From NCBI RefSeq assembly GCF_036323735.1, contig NC_086019.1:237255102-237319101 (forward strand): 64,000 nt of DNA, in the 5' to 3' direction. A program made the translations under genes and the position numbers. Below are positions 35,302 through 47,913 of the stretch, piece after piece. Source of the DNA: Rattus norvegicus (lineage: Eukaryota > Chordata > Mammalia > Rodentia > Muridae). The stretch's first letter is position 1, and every line of letters starts with the position of its first letter. The notes beneath the pieces are model-generated. The model ran no database searches and was not told where the DNA came from. It was given only the letters and a program-made list of their open reading frames with translations.

Positions 35302-35448
35302 GATTGCTTACAGCGCTCCTTTAAGGCCCAGGTTTTCTCCTGCCCTGCTTGCCGGCATGACCTTGGGCAGAATTACATCATGACTCTAAATGAGACCCTC
35401 CAAACCGTCCTTGACCTTTTCTTCCCCGGCTACAGCAAAGGCCGGTGA
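35302..35448 (+). CDS. Uhrf2: Uhrf2 exon 16 coding part: RING end and C-terminus
   Basis: Forty-eight residues and a TGA stop (35446-35448): DCLQRSFKAQVFSCPACRHD and on to FFPGYSKGR. It completes the RING (DC, then CPAC) that recruits the E2 enzyme, and the conserved UHRF tail LDLFFPGYSKGR. There is no frame disruption. Confidence 0.98.
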   Translation, partial: DCLQRSFKAQVFSCPACRHDLGQNYIMTLNETLQTVLDLFFPGYSKGR

Positions 35449-36306
35449 TCTGCGTGCTTCTGTGTCGTTCCTGGTGGATTTTTGGACAATAACAAGTCTA
35501 AAAATGAGTGGGGAGGGTTAAAGCAATGCTGGACCGTGTCTCTCGTCGGGAAGCAGCAGCATCTCTTTCCCTGTGCACCCTCCTGTGTGTGTAGTAAGAG
35601 GCCCATTCTCAACTGTCTTTTAGATAGCAAAAGGTAGTTCTTCTCAGTAACAACTAATTTTCATGAATGAAGAGTTGCAGCCTCCACTGTAGTTGATTAC
35701 CCAGTTTATGATTTATTTTGCAACTACCTCAGGACAGAAAAGATTTACGGGGATTTTAAAAATCATTGACTTATTAGTTAAATGAGATTTTAGCTACACA
35801 CTGCCTCCCAAGTATTAGTTGTGCCTGTTCCTTGTACTTCGCTTTTCCAGGAAAGAAGGCAGAGGGGCTTGTTGGGACGCGTGCAGCTCCTGTAATGTGC
35901 ACACTCCTTTCCATGTCTATCCCATCACAGTGCGTGCTTTGCAAGAACAGGTCCATTTCTAACTCACTTGTGATCTCCATGGTGATTGTTTTCTGGTGTT
36001 TTATGCAAATTGACTACTAATGACTAATGAGAACAATATGAATGCATTGTTGCTGCGTTAGTGTAATGTGGTGTGGTCTTGCAATGACAGAGGTGTCCGA
36101 AGCTCCAGTAGTAACCGTTCCTGAAAAGCCGCTCTGTCCTCCTCCTCTGGCCCGCAGTAATTCCTCCTAGTGGTCTCCATCTGCAGCTTAGGAGGGCTGT
36201 GCTGGCTTTTGAGCAGATTCAAATTGCTTCACATTGTGATCCTACATTTTATATTCACTATATTCCTTAAGAGTATACCTTAATAAATATTTTATGATCA
36301 GAAAAC
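35449..36306 (+). other. Uhrf2: Uhrf2 3' UTR
   Basis: About 860 nt follow the TGA up to the AATAAA signal and a cleavage site I place near 36300-36310. The sequence is unique-looking, without a SINE. The exact cleavage position is inferred from the signal. Confidence 0.85.
36282..36287 (+). terminator. Uhrf2: Uhrf2 poly(A) signal AATAAA
   Basis: A canonical AATAAA followed about 20 nt later by a GT-rich stretch (TGTGTTCAGC). It is the last such signal before intergenic SINEs begin. Confidence 0.88.
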
Positions 36307-36539
36307 AATGTGTTCAGCTTTACTCGTTTACATCTTTCTGACTTCTGTGTAGTTTTGTAAATTTTGGTTTTCACTGTGTCTTATTGAAACATCTTTACTC
36401 TGGTTTTGATAAGAAAACTAGATCCACTCTGACACATTAAGGACACATTTCACCTTTGGCTTAATTATAAATGAAGGTATTATTCAAAGGACTTGCTGGC
36501 TGCCCTGTGACGCTCTACTGCTTTTAAAAGGGCTTCGTT

Positions 36540-36735
36540 AATTCTTGTGTATGGTTATGGATGTGATCTTGCATATCTGTATGCATACGATGTGCCTGCA
36601 TGCAGATACCCATAGAGACCAGAAAAGGGCATCAGATGCCCTGGGACTGAAGGAACAGGTGGTCGTGTGCCCCCGGGTTGGGGCTAGGAACTGAAGAGCA
36701 AGCGCTCGCCCTGCTGAGCCTCTCTCCACCCTGTT
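36540..36735 (-). mobile_element. B3-type SINE
   Basis: A reversed copy: 'AGAAAAGGGCATCAGATGCC', CTGGGACTGAAGGAACAGGT, 'GCTGAGCCTCTCTCCACCCT'. Confidence 0.78.
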
Positions 36736-36929
36736 ATGTGCAGCTTTACCTCCCGGTTTTCTTTGCTACTTCATATTTCACAAGTGAGAGTATTTCAGAA
36801 AGTGGGACAAATACACTTAGAGGAGCACACATATCTGTTGCCAATAATTTATTAGATATTATCAAATATTGTTATGGAATATTCAGTATGAATATTGAAA
36901 GTTTGTATTATCCATCTGGTTTTGGGTTT

Positions 36930-37045
36930 TTTGTTTGTTTTTGTTTTTTTGAGGCAACGGTAGCCCTGGCCAGCCTGGGACTCAGAGATCTGTCTGCCTC
37001 TGCCTCCTTTGTACTGGGTTGTGTGTGGTGGTGTGTGTGTGTTAA
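36930..37045 (-). mobile_element. B1 SINE, truncated
   Basis: A T-rich head, then GGCCAGCCTGGGACTCAGAG and ATCTGTCTGCCTCTGCCTCC, running into a short TG tract. It is a partial reversed B1. Confidence 0.8.
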
Positions 37046-37374
37046 CATAATCCTTCCAACCATTAAGAGGCAGATATCATCAAGCCCATTCCTGTCTGTT
37101 ATATGGATTCCAGTGGAAACCAGCAAATACTGGTTTACTCTTATTCCAGATATCCATAAGAAGGCTCATCTGTTTGTGTTGTTTTCACATTCTCTTTTAA
37201 TTCAGAAGAATTAAAGCATTATTAAGAATTAAAGAATTACTAAGCATTCTCCAATTCCATTCACTCATTCTTGTTTGCATGCTTTGTTCAATGGTGCTGT
37301 CAAATGAACCCATGTTCTCATTTAATGCCAGATAAAGAAAGGCTCTGACACTGAGCTACAAGCCCACCTCTCAT

Positions 37375-37554
37375 TTAAAGATTTATTTATTTATTATGTA
37401 TGTGAGTATACTGTTGCTGTGTTCAGACACCCCAGAAAAGGGCATCAGACCCCATTACAGATGGTTGTGGGCTACCATGTGCTTGCTGGGATTTGAACTC
37501 AGGACCTCTGGAAGATCAGTCAGTTCTCTTAACCACTGAGCCATCCCTCCAGCC

Positions 37555-37557
<3 letters not shown>
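37375..37557 (-). mobile_element. B2 SINE
   Basis: A reversed B2: GATTTATTTATTTATTATGT tail side, 'CCCCAGAAAAGGGCATCAGA', 'GGGATTTGAACTCAGGACCT', 'GAGCCATCCCTCCAGCCC'. It is a well preserved copy. Confidence 0.93.

Positions 37558-37561
<4 letters not shown>

Positions 37562-37620
<59 letters not shown>
37562..37620. repeat. (CT)n microsatellite
   Basis: About 29 perfect CT units immediately beside the 5' end of the reversed B2. Confidence 0.97.
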
Positions 37621-37627
<7 letters not shown>

Positions 37628-37640
37628 TTGGGCTGAAAAT

Positions 37641-37788
37641 AAGGCGTCTTCTTTGACTAGGGGAATGAATTGAAATAATGCTTTATGGATTTGTACAAAT
37701 ATTCTCCTTAGGAACTAAGGCGTCTTTGACTAGGGGAATGAATTGGAATAATGCTTTATGGATTTGTACAAATATTCTCCTTAGGAAC
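37641..37788. repeat. ~75-bp tandem duplication
   Basis: Two adjacent copies begin AAGGCGTCTT (37641 and 37717) and end TATTCTCCTTAGGAAC. The first has a 3- to 4-base insertion (GTCTTCTTTGACT versus GTCTTTGACT), and one further substitution follows (GAATTGAAATA versus GAATTGGAATA). The high identity suggests a recent event. Confidence 0.93.
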
Positions 37789-40700
37789 AGTGATGTTGAG
37801 GAAAGCTGGGTTACCAGTTTATGTATCAAAACCCATCACAGCATCATATAAACATTGCTTTTATGAAAAATCTTTTGCCAGGTTTTAGCATCAGTCCTGC
37901 CTCCTGCCACATTTTCTGATTTCTCATCCTCCCCGAGTTGTGGAAGAGGCTCCAGGAGACATGTTTGTGAAGTTCTAGCTTGGCAGCATGTGGCAGCAGC
38001 TGGGGCTCTTGAATAGGGACTAACGATGTATCAGGGTCCTCAGGAGGATCAGACAGAATTATGAACAGGGATCTATTATGTCTGCTTAGACAGGGGGGCT
38101 GGGTAGTCTTGACAGAGTGTACACTCCAGAGGCCCAGAGCACAGTTGCTGCTGGATGCCTCTGCAGTTTTAGTCTGTCCACAGCCTAGAGGATCCTGGAG
38201 AACCACCCGTGTCCCATCCACCTTGGAAGGCTGAAAGAAGTGCTGGGAGGCGTCAGCCATCACCACAGAGCAGAGTCACAAGCAAAGCACAAAGGTAGAG
38301 GTGCTTCACACGGCTGCTAATGGAGGGAGGTGTTGCCCTTACCCCTTCCTGGAAATGCCCTTCATACCTGCCAGGGACAAGCCTCTGAGTTGAGTTTCAG
38401 ATCCAGTCAAGATTAACCATCATGAGGAATGGTAGAGAAAGGGTGAGATGGAGCAGTCAGTGAAGTTGAATGGAAATCACATAAACGAGTAAGGACACTA
38501 GGGAGGGGAAATAAAAATCACATGATCATGAATTATCCTGTACCCTAGTATTGCACACTGGGTTTCCATGACAATCCTGCCTTCCCTACCACCAACCCTG
38601 CCCTCGGGGATCACTGTTCTCTGGAATTAGTTTTCAACTTCAAGCCCCTGAGACATTCACTCCCCTGCCATGGGCATTACTTAGCCTTGGCCTCAGATTT
38701 GGACTTGTGCATGGTGCCCTTCTATTTGCATTGCACCTTGGCTAGGAGTGAACTGGTGGAGGGAGGGGCAGGGAGCCATGTTTTCTTGACTTGCTTCAGG
38801 AAGGATTGAGCCTAGCAGATATAAGTGCACAGTATGAGCACCTCGTTTGGAGCAGCTGTGGAATAGACCCAAGAGAGTATTCTCAGTAAGATTAGCCTTG
38901 GAGGGCTGGGGCTGCACTTAAGTTAGAGAGGGCTTATCTTGAATGTTCAAGGGAAGCCTGCAGCTAGATCTGCAGGACTTTCCTGCCCCACCCCACAAAT
39001 TGAGACAACGCTGACAAAATTTCAGCCTCTGAAGACCCATCCATCAAAGAGCTAGTGTTCCAGAAAGTTCTCTAAAGTATGAGGGGAAAAGATAAAAAGT
39101 CTTTTACCCAGAAAGAGGCATTGATATAATCAATGACAATATGGTTTCTGGCCAGGTACAGGATTAAAAGTGTCCCTTTCTAGGTGTAAAGCCACCTGAC
39201 AAGCGGTTTGGAAACTGACAGTGTCACCCTTGGGTGCTCTACAGAGCACTGGGCCAGATAACAGACAGGATGTTTCCAAGGCGCATGGATTTCACAGTTT
39301 TCACTGCGAGCCAGAGTCCTTGTATCCTGTCAGATAAGAGTTCCCAGAAGGGCCCGGAGCCCAGGGCACCAGGAGCGAGAGAGAGCCTAGTGCGTAGGAC
39401 ACAGGCTTTCTCACAGTCCTAGTCTAAAATCATTCAAAGACTCGTCTACACAGCTTTGTACTTAATGCAACTCCATTGTACGGCTCAAGGACCATACTTT
39501 AGGGTTATGTGTTTAGCCAGAATAAGCAAAACTGTTTTTAATTAGTAGCACATTCTACGAGAAGCCAGGGGCTATCTTCAAGGCTGGGTGATTTTGCGCA
39601 TAACTTAGAAAGAGCTGTTCACCACAGACCTTGCAAGTTCCCATGCAGGATGACTCAGGATCACGCTCCTTTACTCACATGATGCTCTAATTGAGCACAG
39701 CATAGGAAGCCCTTACTCTGCTGGGAATCCAGTGATCACTGAGATACGGTCTTGTTCTCAGGGCACTGAGTCTGAAGCAGAAAAACAGAAAACTGAATAC
39801 TTAGCTAAGCTTGATTTTTAAAAGGAAGAAACAAACACTGGGGAGATCGAAAAAAATGTCCCCCACTTCTCAGGGATCCAAGAAAGATTGGTACGAGGTG
39901 CTGAAATCCAGAGAGCAAACAGGAACCAAGCAAAATGTTGCCGGTGAGGGGTGAGAGGCAGTACTCCACGTGGAAAGTCCCTCCAGGCCAAAACCCAGAG
40001 GTGGGAGAGGATCAACATGGCATGCAGTAAACACGAGAGGCGCCATAGTCCAGGACAAGCAGTTACCTGCGTCACTCACATCCTGAAGGCAGAGCTGGCC
40101 AGCTGAAGAAACGACTTTAGCAAGCAGCTGCACCTTAATGAAGCCCAGCACTGTAGTGGGTTCTATTCTGTACATACTGCTGCTTCCAGAGAAAGGACCA
40201 CTGCACTCAGATGCTGGCCTACATCTCCTGCTCTTCCAGTTTGCTGTTGCCATGGTAGCCTGGTCTCCTTTTTGACTGTTAGGCCCTGGAGCTAGGTTCA
40301 AATACCTACCAAGCACGTGACCTCCGGAATCTCTATATATTTTGTGGTAGGCACATAGTACCTGAGAAGTGCTCAATAGCTATTAATTTAATTATTAGTG
40401 GAGGGAACAAAACAAAGTCAGGGACCCCGTTGGTACCACTTTTGTTAGGCTGAACCAAGTTGTTCTATGCTTTTTCTGTGTATGTGGATGGTAGTGGAGA
40501 ATTTCACAAGAGCTCACAACCTGCTCAGGTAGCTATCGTGAGGTTTAGTGATTGCATAATTGTTGGGGTGCCCTGCAAGGAAGCAGGGAAAAGCCTCACA
40601 GCACCGCTTAGAACTGTCGGGTAAGAAGATGGCAAGTGGTTGCTACTTTCAAGGTAACTTCTTTGTGGCAGGCGGGCTAGCTGCCCACCACAAACTCATC

Positions 40701-41644
40701 CTTTCCCAGTTACATTAACAAACATTTTATCTTGGGCACAGCATGCCTGAGAAGTTTCCATACCCCCTTGTAGCCAGGAGTGAGGGTCTTGCTAAAAAGC
40801 AAGCAGAGGTTGTTAGGTGGAACTGCTTGGAAAGGAACTGAAGAGAAGATGGAACCTGCCTTTGGCTTTTTGTTTTTTCCCCCTTTTCTTGACTAGCTGA
40901 CGAGCAGCCATCTTGAGGTCATAGGTGTGGACCATGCAAAAGATGTACGAGGGTGTGATTGATGGATTGCCTACTCCTGAAAACCTGACTGCAGTGACAA
41001 GGGAAAGAAGAAAGGGCAGACAGACAGAGAGACAGACAGACAAGTCATGCTTGTTCTGATGAAGTGGCACCAACTATGTAAAAGCCTGGAATTTCAGCGA
41101 CTTTGTTATTTATGTTTGGCGTGAGGAGGAGTAAGGTTGTCTCAGTAGGAGGGCTGTGTGTGTACGGAACAATCTCGTTGCTGTCATCCAGACAGAAGGA
41201 GCTGTGGTTGCTTGTTTCTGCACACACTACTGACATCTGCACACGGACCAGGAACTCTGCCAGTTTCCTTAGTTTCACGTGTGTACGGCTTTGCCTGTTC
41301 CCGTGGGTCTGAGGCACTGGTCCTTGTCATTAGCACATTTACTTAGGACCTCAAACGATCCCTTCCGTGTTCATTCAAGGCTGCTGCCTCTCCCCACAAA
41401 GGACCCTCAGTCCTTGGATGGTTAAGAAACGGCTATTTGAACTTCTGTAAGTTGAGGTTAAATTACATATGGCCCGTGATGAAAAGGACCAGGGTGGCCT
41501 TCTCTGGTAAACAGGCTATGCAGACTGTCCTTGGCCAGTCAAAAGCAAGGGTGACAATCAGTGTGAATGTAGCTGTCGGACTGAGTGCTGTCACTGCCCT
41601 GCAGCTTCCTGAGTCTTGTGCATCATGGGTGTAAAATCACATGG

Positions 41645-42175
41645 GAAGGCATTATTCAAACTCAGTTTTATTAGAATGCTAATAAAAGCAGATAAAAAAA
41701 AAAATCCACACAGTGAAAGGAAGACACTTGAATGCTGTGACAGATCAGGCACATTAGTGAGGAAGAACTTGTCAGTGTATACAAAATGTAAACATTTGCC
41801 CTGGGGTTTCCCACAGAGACCACAGTCCACAAGGACTTATTTGGAACAAAAAAGAATGTCTATTGAATTCCCAGCATAGGCTCTGACCTCTGCAGATTCT
41901 TGAATTAAAAGGTTAAGATGGCTAGCACACCCCAAATTTTCTATTCAGTAAACTAAATGGCTCCCAATCAAGGCAATAGGAAGAGCGGCCGCCTCGCCGT
42001 ACTGCAGGCAGCCGCCACTCACCATGCCAACCGTGTTTACATTACCTTGAAAGATTATAAAAATAGACAGCGTATAAAACTCATGTGAGCCACATGAAGG
42101 AGAAGAAATGTCCTTGCTTGTCAAATGCTGCAGCAGGAGACGTCCAGTCAGTCCTTTGAACCTGGGGAGGAAGGA
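41645..42175 (-). other. Gldc: Gldc 3' UTR
   Basis: About 530 nt from the stop codon to a cleavage site I place near 41645-41655. It includes a small CpG-rich spot with a GCGGCCGC site at 41985-41992, unusual for this AT-leaning region. Confidence 0.85.
41667..41672 (-). terminator. Gldc: Gldc poly(A) signal AATAAA
   Basis: TTTATT on the plus strand reads AATAAA on the minus strand, about 500 nt past the Gldc stop. I see no other canonical signal in the UTR. Confidence 0.85.
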
Positions 42176-42979
<804 letters not shown>

Positions 42980-43060
42980 CAGAGGAAATGCTGCCACCTC
43001 TCTGGAATATGGGCGATCCCAGCGGGAGGATGTGACACAGGTCAAGGAGTGTGGAGACAT
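42980..43060 (-). CDS. Gldc: Gldc exon 24
   Basis: Twenty-seven residues, in phase 0 at both ends: MSPHSLTCVTSSRWDRPYS and on to REVAAFPL. This is the conserved P-protein C-terminal region (PYSREVAAFPL). The acceptor is CTCTGTCCAG and the donor is GTAAGT. Confidence 0.97.
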
Positions 43061-43876
43061 CTGGACAGAGAAATGGTGGCAGACGGTCCGGTCAGAACAC
43101 TGTGCTGCTTTCTCCTAAACCTCGCCCCAACATCTAACCCTGAATCTGGTGACTATTGCTTCCACTGTGTTTCCACCGCACACACGATAACACCGCCGAG
43201 AAGTCGCCACACCCTGACAATGCAGCTTCGCACTGTGGGGAAGATCCTCCCTTTGCTGCAGTATTTCAAGCAAGGTTCTCTCGCCTTCCAGCATCTCCAC
43301 AACGAACCTCCAGGCAGGCAGTTCTAAACTTGTTACTGCATCACCTATAGCTCTGTCCACAGAGCGTTCTCAAGCCATCTCCTCATTAACGTTTACACTG
43401 AACCGGAAAAGTAGGATTCTAAAAGCAATGTGTTTTGGAGGAGATTGGGGACACGTTGGACTTTCCTCTACATGGGCCATAAGCACTGCTAAACTCCCAG
43501 GGTGAATCAAACACCAATTAAGCTGGTCTCAGATTGCTATGCCAGCACAAGGGCTGGATTTAGAGAGAGAGAGTTCATGAAGGAAGTAAACGAACGCTGT
43601 GACACAGAGTGGTAAGAACTCTCCAACTGGGGAGCCTCCTCTCCCCACTCCCTCCTTCACAATCAGTTGGGTACAGGTGGCATCCACAGCTCCTACAACC
43701 AAGAGCCACCCAAGTGACCACTCCACCCCAGTAACAGCACTGCCATTCAAGAAGACAGAAGCCTCTACGATTCTCAACTCTCTCATTCTGGGCAAGAGTC
43801 TAATCACCACAGAGGGCTCAGGGAGGGTCAGCACACTCCCCAGACACCATTTTCAACTTCCGAGGATGCTGTGTAC
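43061..43876 (-). other. Gldc: Gldc intron 23
   Basis: An 816-bp intron, donor GTACAC (weak), acceptor CTGTCCAG. I see no clear mobile element. Open frames on either strand here are not supported. Confidence 0.85.
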
Positions 43877-44049
43877 CTTCAGGGGGTTGACCCGTGGGTC
43901 GATGCGGCCCTCCTCTATGTCCGCGATTTCCTGCCGGATGCTGATCATAGCATCACAGAATCTGTCCAACTCGGCCTTGTCTTCCGACTCGGTGGGCTCA
44001 ATCATGAGGGTCCCTGCCACGGGCCAGGACATGGTAGGGGCATGGAATC
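43877..44049 (-). CDS. Gldc: Gldc exon 23
   Basis: The first two bases complete a glycine. Fifty-seven residues follow, from FHAPTMSWPVAGTLMIEPT to DPRVNPLK. It contains the TESEDKAELDRFCDAM segment of the C-terminal domain. The acceptor is CTTTACAG. The donor GTACAC lacks the usual G at +5. Confidence 0.97.
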
Positions 44050-45938
44050 CTGTAAAGGGAGACCAGAGAAGTGTGTGTAAGTCAAAAGTACACAAATTTA
44101 TTATAATTAATAACATGGCTTTTACAAGCACCGTAAGGTATATATGTGTATTAGCGGGTAAGCATGACAAAATTAGAGTGGAATTTCCATTTCACCTCGT
44201 GTTTTAGAATCTTTCTAGACTGAAGTTGACCCTTAGCTTCAGACCATATGCTTAGCATCCCTGAGGCCTCAGATTCATGAGTGCAACAACAGCCAAAAAC
44301 AATGGTGACAACCACCACCAAAAAACCCCCAAAACTCTCTGTGATGGTGTGTTGTAACGACAAGAAACAGCCAATCAGAAATTCAAGAGAAAGCAAGCAA
44401 ACCTCAGCATGCTCGTGCCGTGTGGGGAACCTAGGGGCGGGTCAGCATGTGTGAAGCCTTTGCCTGAACACAGTGTGCGTTAAGAAACAAAGACATGGTC
44501 GAAAGAGGTTTTTCTGGACAGAGGCAAGCAGAGCTTCGCCTCCTTCATTCTTAGCGGGATCTGAGCTGCTTTGGGTTTGCAGTGAGAGCTCCAATCCAGG
44601 CCCCAATCATGCTCATGTAGATTTCCACCGGACTCTGCCCATCCCATCTCTGAGACCATGTTAAGACTTAGCACAATCTCCCAGACTGACGGCCCTTCCA
44701 GCTAATGCTGCTGCAGAGACCAGAGGTTCCCAACGTCAGGCAGACCTCACCATTGGCCTTAACGGACTCGTTTCCCAACATTATTTTAATAAAAATGTTC
44801 AAGTCCACGGGTAATTTGAAAGCACTGTAGCCAGGTACCCACATATCTGCCAAAGATTCTTCAATGACACCATCCATGCTATTCTTTAATTTGTGTATTT
44901 AGCACATGTGTGTTTGAGTATTGGGAGCCTTTGGGGAGTTAACGCTCATTCCACGTGGGTCTCAGGGGTAGAGCTCAGGCCACCGAGCTTGGCAGCACTT
45001 ACCACTGAGCCATATTGCTGGCCCCGACTTATTTTTTTATGTAATTCATAGAATGCTGTAACTATCAGAATGCTTTATTTTGTAAGTAGTTTAGAATGCC
45101 CATCAGTAACAAGAACTCAATATTCTTGTACTTCGTCATAAACCTCAGAGTGAAATACACGGGTTTCAGCTAAACCATTTAATGGGCTTTAACAAAAGCA
45201 TTCATCTGTGTCAGATGTTAGCCCCAGCAAGGAGTTGTTTCGGTCTTTAAAGCACAAACCGATTTCATTACCCATTGGAGTCTGTCCTCAATTCCTTGTG
45301 TGAGCAAATTCTATTCATATTCTGCTTTAGTGGCTCCCACGTCTGGATCCATCCACATCTGGAACCATCCATGTACTAGGCTAGAAACAGATTCCTGGGT
45401 CTTGACCCTATCTCAGGAAGGGAGGCACCCAGATGTGGTTGGTTGCAGCTACCATGGGTACTGCATGCTGGGAATAGAACCCAGGTCCTCTGCAAGGGCA
45501 GAGAGTGCTTTTAACCACTGAGCCTCCAACCCTCCCCCAGCTTCTTAATTACTTGTTTTAAGAAGAAATGTATATCAGACATTTCCTAAGTCTTACTGAC
45601 ACATCTTAAATAGGAGGCCCACACACGACTCCCTGTGAATGGGTGACCTATTGTGCAGAATTACACACAATAAATGGAGAATGTCAGAAAACCTGGTTAC
45701 TAGTGAATTAACAACCAGTTCCTCACTGCCCCTTCTTGGAATCCCCATCAGCTGACAGCAACGTCCTTCCCTCCCTCCCTTCTGGTTCACCTCCTGGCCA
45801 CGGGCTGAGTAATAGCCACTTGTGACCGGGGCGTGCAGTTCCTGGATCTGTTGTCTAGTCATGCACCGAGTGCATGTGCCTCTAGGAAATGGTCCACAGC
45901 CTATAGGTTCCATTGTGCGAATATCAAAAGCCACTTAC
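44050..45938 (-). other. Gldc: Gldc intron 22
   Basis: A 1.9-kb intron, donor GTAAGT, acceptor CCCTTTACAG. It holds B3/B4-like SINE relics near 44895-45025 and 45330-45540 (plus-strand end 'CTTTTAACCACTGAGCCTCC') and otherwise nothing I can name. Confidence 0.85.
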
Positions 45939-46034
45939 CGTAATCCTGGAGCCTCTTGGCAACATCCACAGCCTCGATGTTGGCAGATTTTTTGAAGGGT
46001 CGTGTGTCCAAAATGAATTCATGAGCCACGTACC
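45939..46034 (-). CDS. Gldc: Gldc exon 22
   Basis: The exon's GG completes the glycine codon begun by the last base of exon 21. Then 31 residues YVAHEFILDTRPFKKSANI to KRLQDY and one base. The conserved GYVAHEFILDTR motif and exact phase set the junction. The acceptor is TCTTGAACAG and the donor is GTAAGT. Confidence 0.97.
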
Positions 46035-46854
46035 CTGTTCAAGAACACAGTGTCCGCTGATGATGGATGCTGGTTTACCGTTTCACTCAAGTGCACAGTT
46101 CAGCTCTTTACACCGGACCATGGGAACCAAGGGGTTAAGTGAACTCGATATGGTTACAGTTGGCAGGAAAGACTTCATTTACCCTTTCATACACTCTATC
46201 ACATCTTAGACTGCATATCTTACAGCCGGCAGTGGATGAAGGGAAGGGTGTGTGTTGGGGGTGGGGGAGAAGTGTTACTAAAACGATCAGCAGGAGATCT
46301 GTGAAATTTCTATTCTAAAGACCTAAAATCTCCTTGAAACAGTTAAATACAACCCCGATCTTTTTACACAAATTGTTTCTAAAAGATTCACTGGTGAGTT
46401 CAGCATCTTCAACTTTCAAGGTTAAATAGCTTGGCATTTAACCTTGGGCATCTGTGAGTACATATCGATAAACACGTATTCATAGGACACATGCGGAATT
46501 TAATATGATGCTTCAAAGGGTGGCCAAGGTTTTTAATATCAGGCTGCAGACCAAGAATTAGAAATAAGCGCTGTCAGCGGGATGAAGTGGTACCCTCCAG
46601 TGATCCTAGCACCAAGCAGAGGCCGGAGAATTACAGATCAAGACTTTGTCTCAAAACAAAATCCAAAAAGAAAGAATAGAAACAACAGGAAGAAAAGAAA
46701 GAGGGGGACAGGGGGGAACTGTTAAACAACCACAGAATCGGTGAGACTGAAATGTGTGGGGGTCAGTTCACTTCCACCTAGTTCATAAACAGACTGCCTT
46801 CCTAGATCCATCAGGAGCTACCGAGGACCCAACCATCAAGAATAAACTAGTGGT

Positions 46855-47005
46855 GGGGCTAGAGAGGTGGCTAAGCAGTTGAGAACACTTCCTGCTCTTC
46901 CAGAGGACCTGTGTCTGGTGCACAGCACTCTTGCCCTGCAGCACACAGCCACCTGTGACTCCAGAGGACCTGTGACCCTCTTCTGGCGAGACTCGAGAAA
47001 GGTCT
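46855..47005 (+). mobile_element. B2/B3-type SINE, diverged
   Basis: A forward GGGGCTAGAGAGGTGGCTAA, 'CTTCCTGCTCTTCCAGAGGA', then 'CCACCTGTGACTCCAGAGGA'. Its tail is lost. Confidence 0.8.
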
Positions 47006-47913
47006 ATGTCTAGGTGAGTGATCTCAGAAAAACGTGTCCAATGGAATAACCCTTCTAAGATTTGAGGAGCAAATTAAAAAAAAAATCACAAAAATCCTTA
47101 TGACCTTATCAGCTTCGACTTTTAGGAAACTTAGAGTCCAACGTCAACCTCTGCCCTTTCTCCTCTGAGCTTCGGGCTGCTACCCTGGGCTACAACCCCA
47201 ACAGGAAGATAACTAGTGATGTTTACTGTTCTGCAGGGCATGTGGCTAGCCTGAGGCTGGAAATGTACGTCAGCAGGAGAGGAGTCATTTGTTGGCAGGC
47301 CTAGAGGACAGTCCTGCAAGCAGGGGTTCAGTGGCAGCGGACTGAAGTTCATCTAACCAGGTCACCCCAACACTGCTAAACCCAAGATTCCATCTGCACG
47401 GGCACCGCCACAGACGAGTGGTTTGGGAAAAGGTTCACTCCCAAATATGAGGTTCAGATGTTATTTTCTAAGTGCGCACGCTCATCCTAAAGAGCCCCCC
47501 TTGCTCTAAGAGCCCTCTAAGGGATAGCATTTAAATTTGGCGGCCATGAGAGGCCAGAGCCCAAGATGCTCTTCTCTGTCTACAGCTTTTGGGAGAGAGT
47601 TGTACAAACCGGCTCTGCCTATGGCAAACTGGGGCCATCTAAGACAGCAGCTGTTTCCTCCAGCCCTAACCAGGACTGCAGCTAAGAGTGACACCAAGTC
47701 AGAGGAGCCTGAAACAGCAGGAAGGGGTGGGAGGAGCCACTGGTCACGGAGGACTGTGGAAGAGCAGAGTCTTCTCAACATAACAGTGCCACGTGAACAG
47801 CTCTCAGCAGCTGTGGATGTCTGCATAAAAGGTGAGGAGGTGGGACAATAGAAAAACGAAATGAAGGCCTGGCACTTCAACAGCACGACGAAAATAGGCT
47901 CCTAGGGAGTGGC

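Larger units (their letters stand above)
1..36306 (+). other. Uhrf2: Uhrf2 gene, partial (exons 4-16, 3' end)
   Basis: UHRF2 is a nuclear E3 ubiquitin/SUMO ligase and chromatin reader. The family uses a tandem Tudor domain plus PHD finger to read histone H3, an SRA domain to bind modified cytosine (5hmC preference is reported for UHRF2), and a C-terminal RING. The sequence shows thirteen plus-strand exons whose spliced 1,765 nt give 587 residues and a stop. Domains run in order: tandem Tudor (exons 4-5), PHD (6-7), SRA (8-12), basic linker (12-14), RING (15-16). All exon phases match across introns. Compared with the roughly 802-residue human protein, about 215 N-terminal residues (ubiquitin-like domain and start of the Tudor region) are missing because they lie upstream of the window. 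The paralogue Uhrf1 is less likely: the linker, the C-terminus and the adjacent Gldc gene all fit Uhrf2. Exon numbers assume the usual 16-exon gene. Confidence 0.97.
36307..41644. other. Intergenic region between converging Uhrf2 and Gldc
   Basis: About 5.3 kb separate the two 3' ends. It contains B3, B1 and B2 SINEs (36.5-37.6 kb), a (CT)n tract, a tandem duplication (37641-37788) and older degenerate sequence that may include MIR-type relics near 39690-39780 and 40250-40380. Open frames up to 168 codons occur on the minus strand, but I recognise no protein in them. Confidence 0.8.

Noticed and set aside
36678..37214. 178-codon plus-strand open frame
   Set aside because: It passes through B3 and B1 SINE sequence and has no recognisable protein.
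37844..38266. 140-codon minus-strand open frame in the intergenic region
   Set aside because: I recognise no domain, no splice or promoter context is visible, and composition is ordinary. It could be a decayed processed pseudogene, but I cannot name a parent gene.
39870..40376. 168-codon minus-strand open frame
   Set aside because: It overlaps another open frame on the same strand, shows no recognisable domain, and part of it resembles an old MIR-type repeat.
43599..44207. 202-codon plus-strand open frame
   Set aside because: It runs antisense across Gldc exon 23, whose minus-strand reading is clearly the conserved P-protein. The open frame is a shadow.
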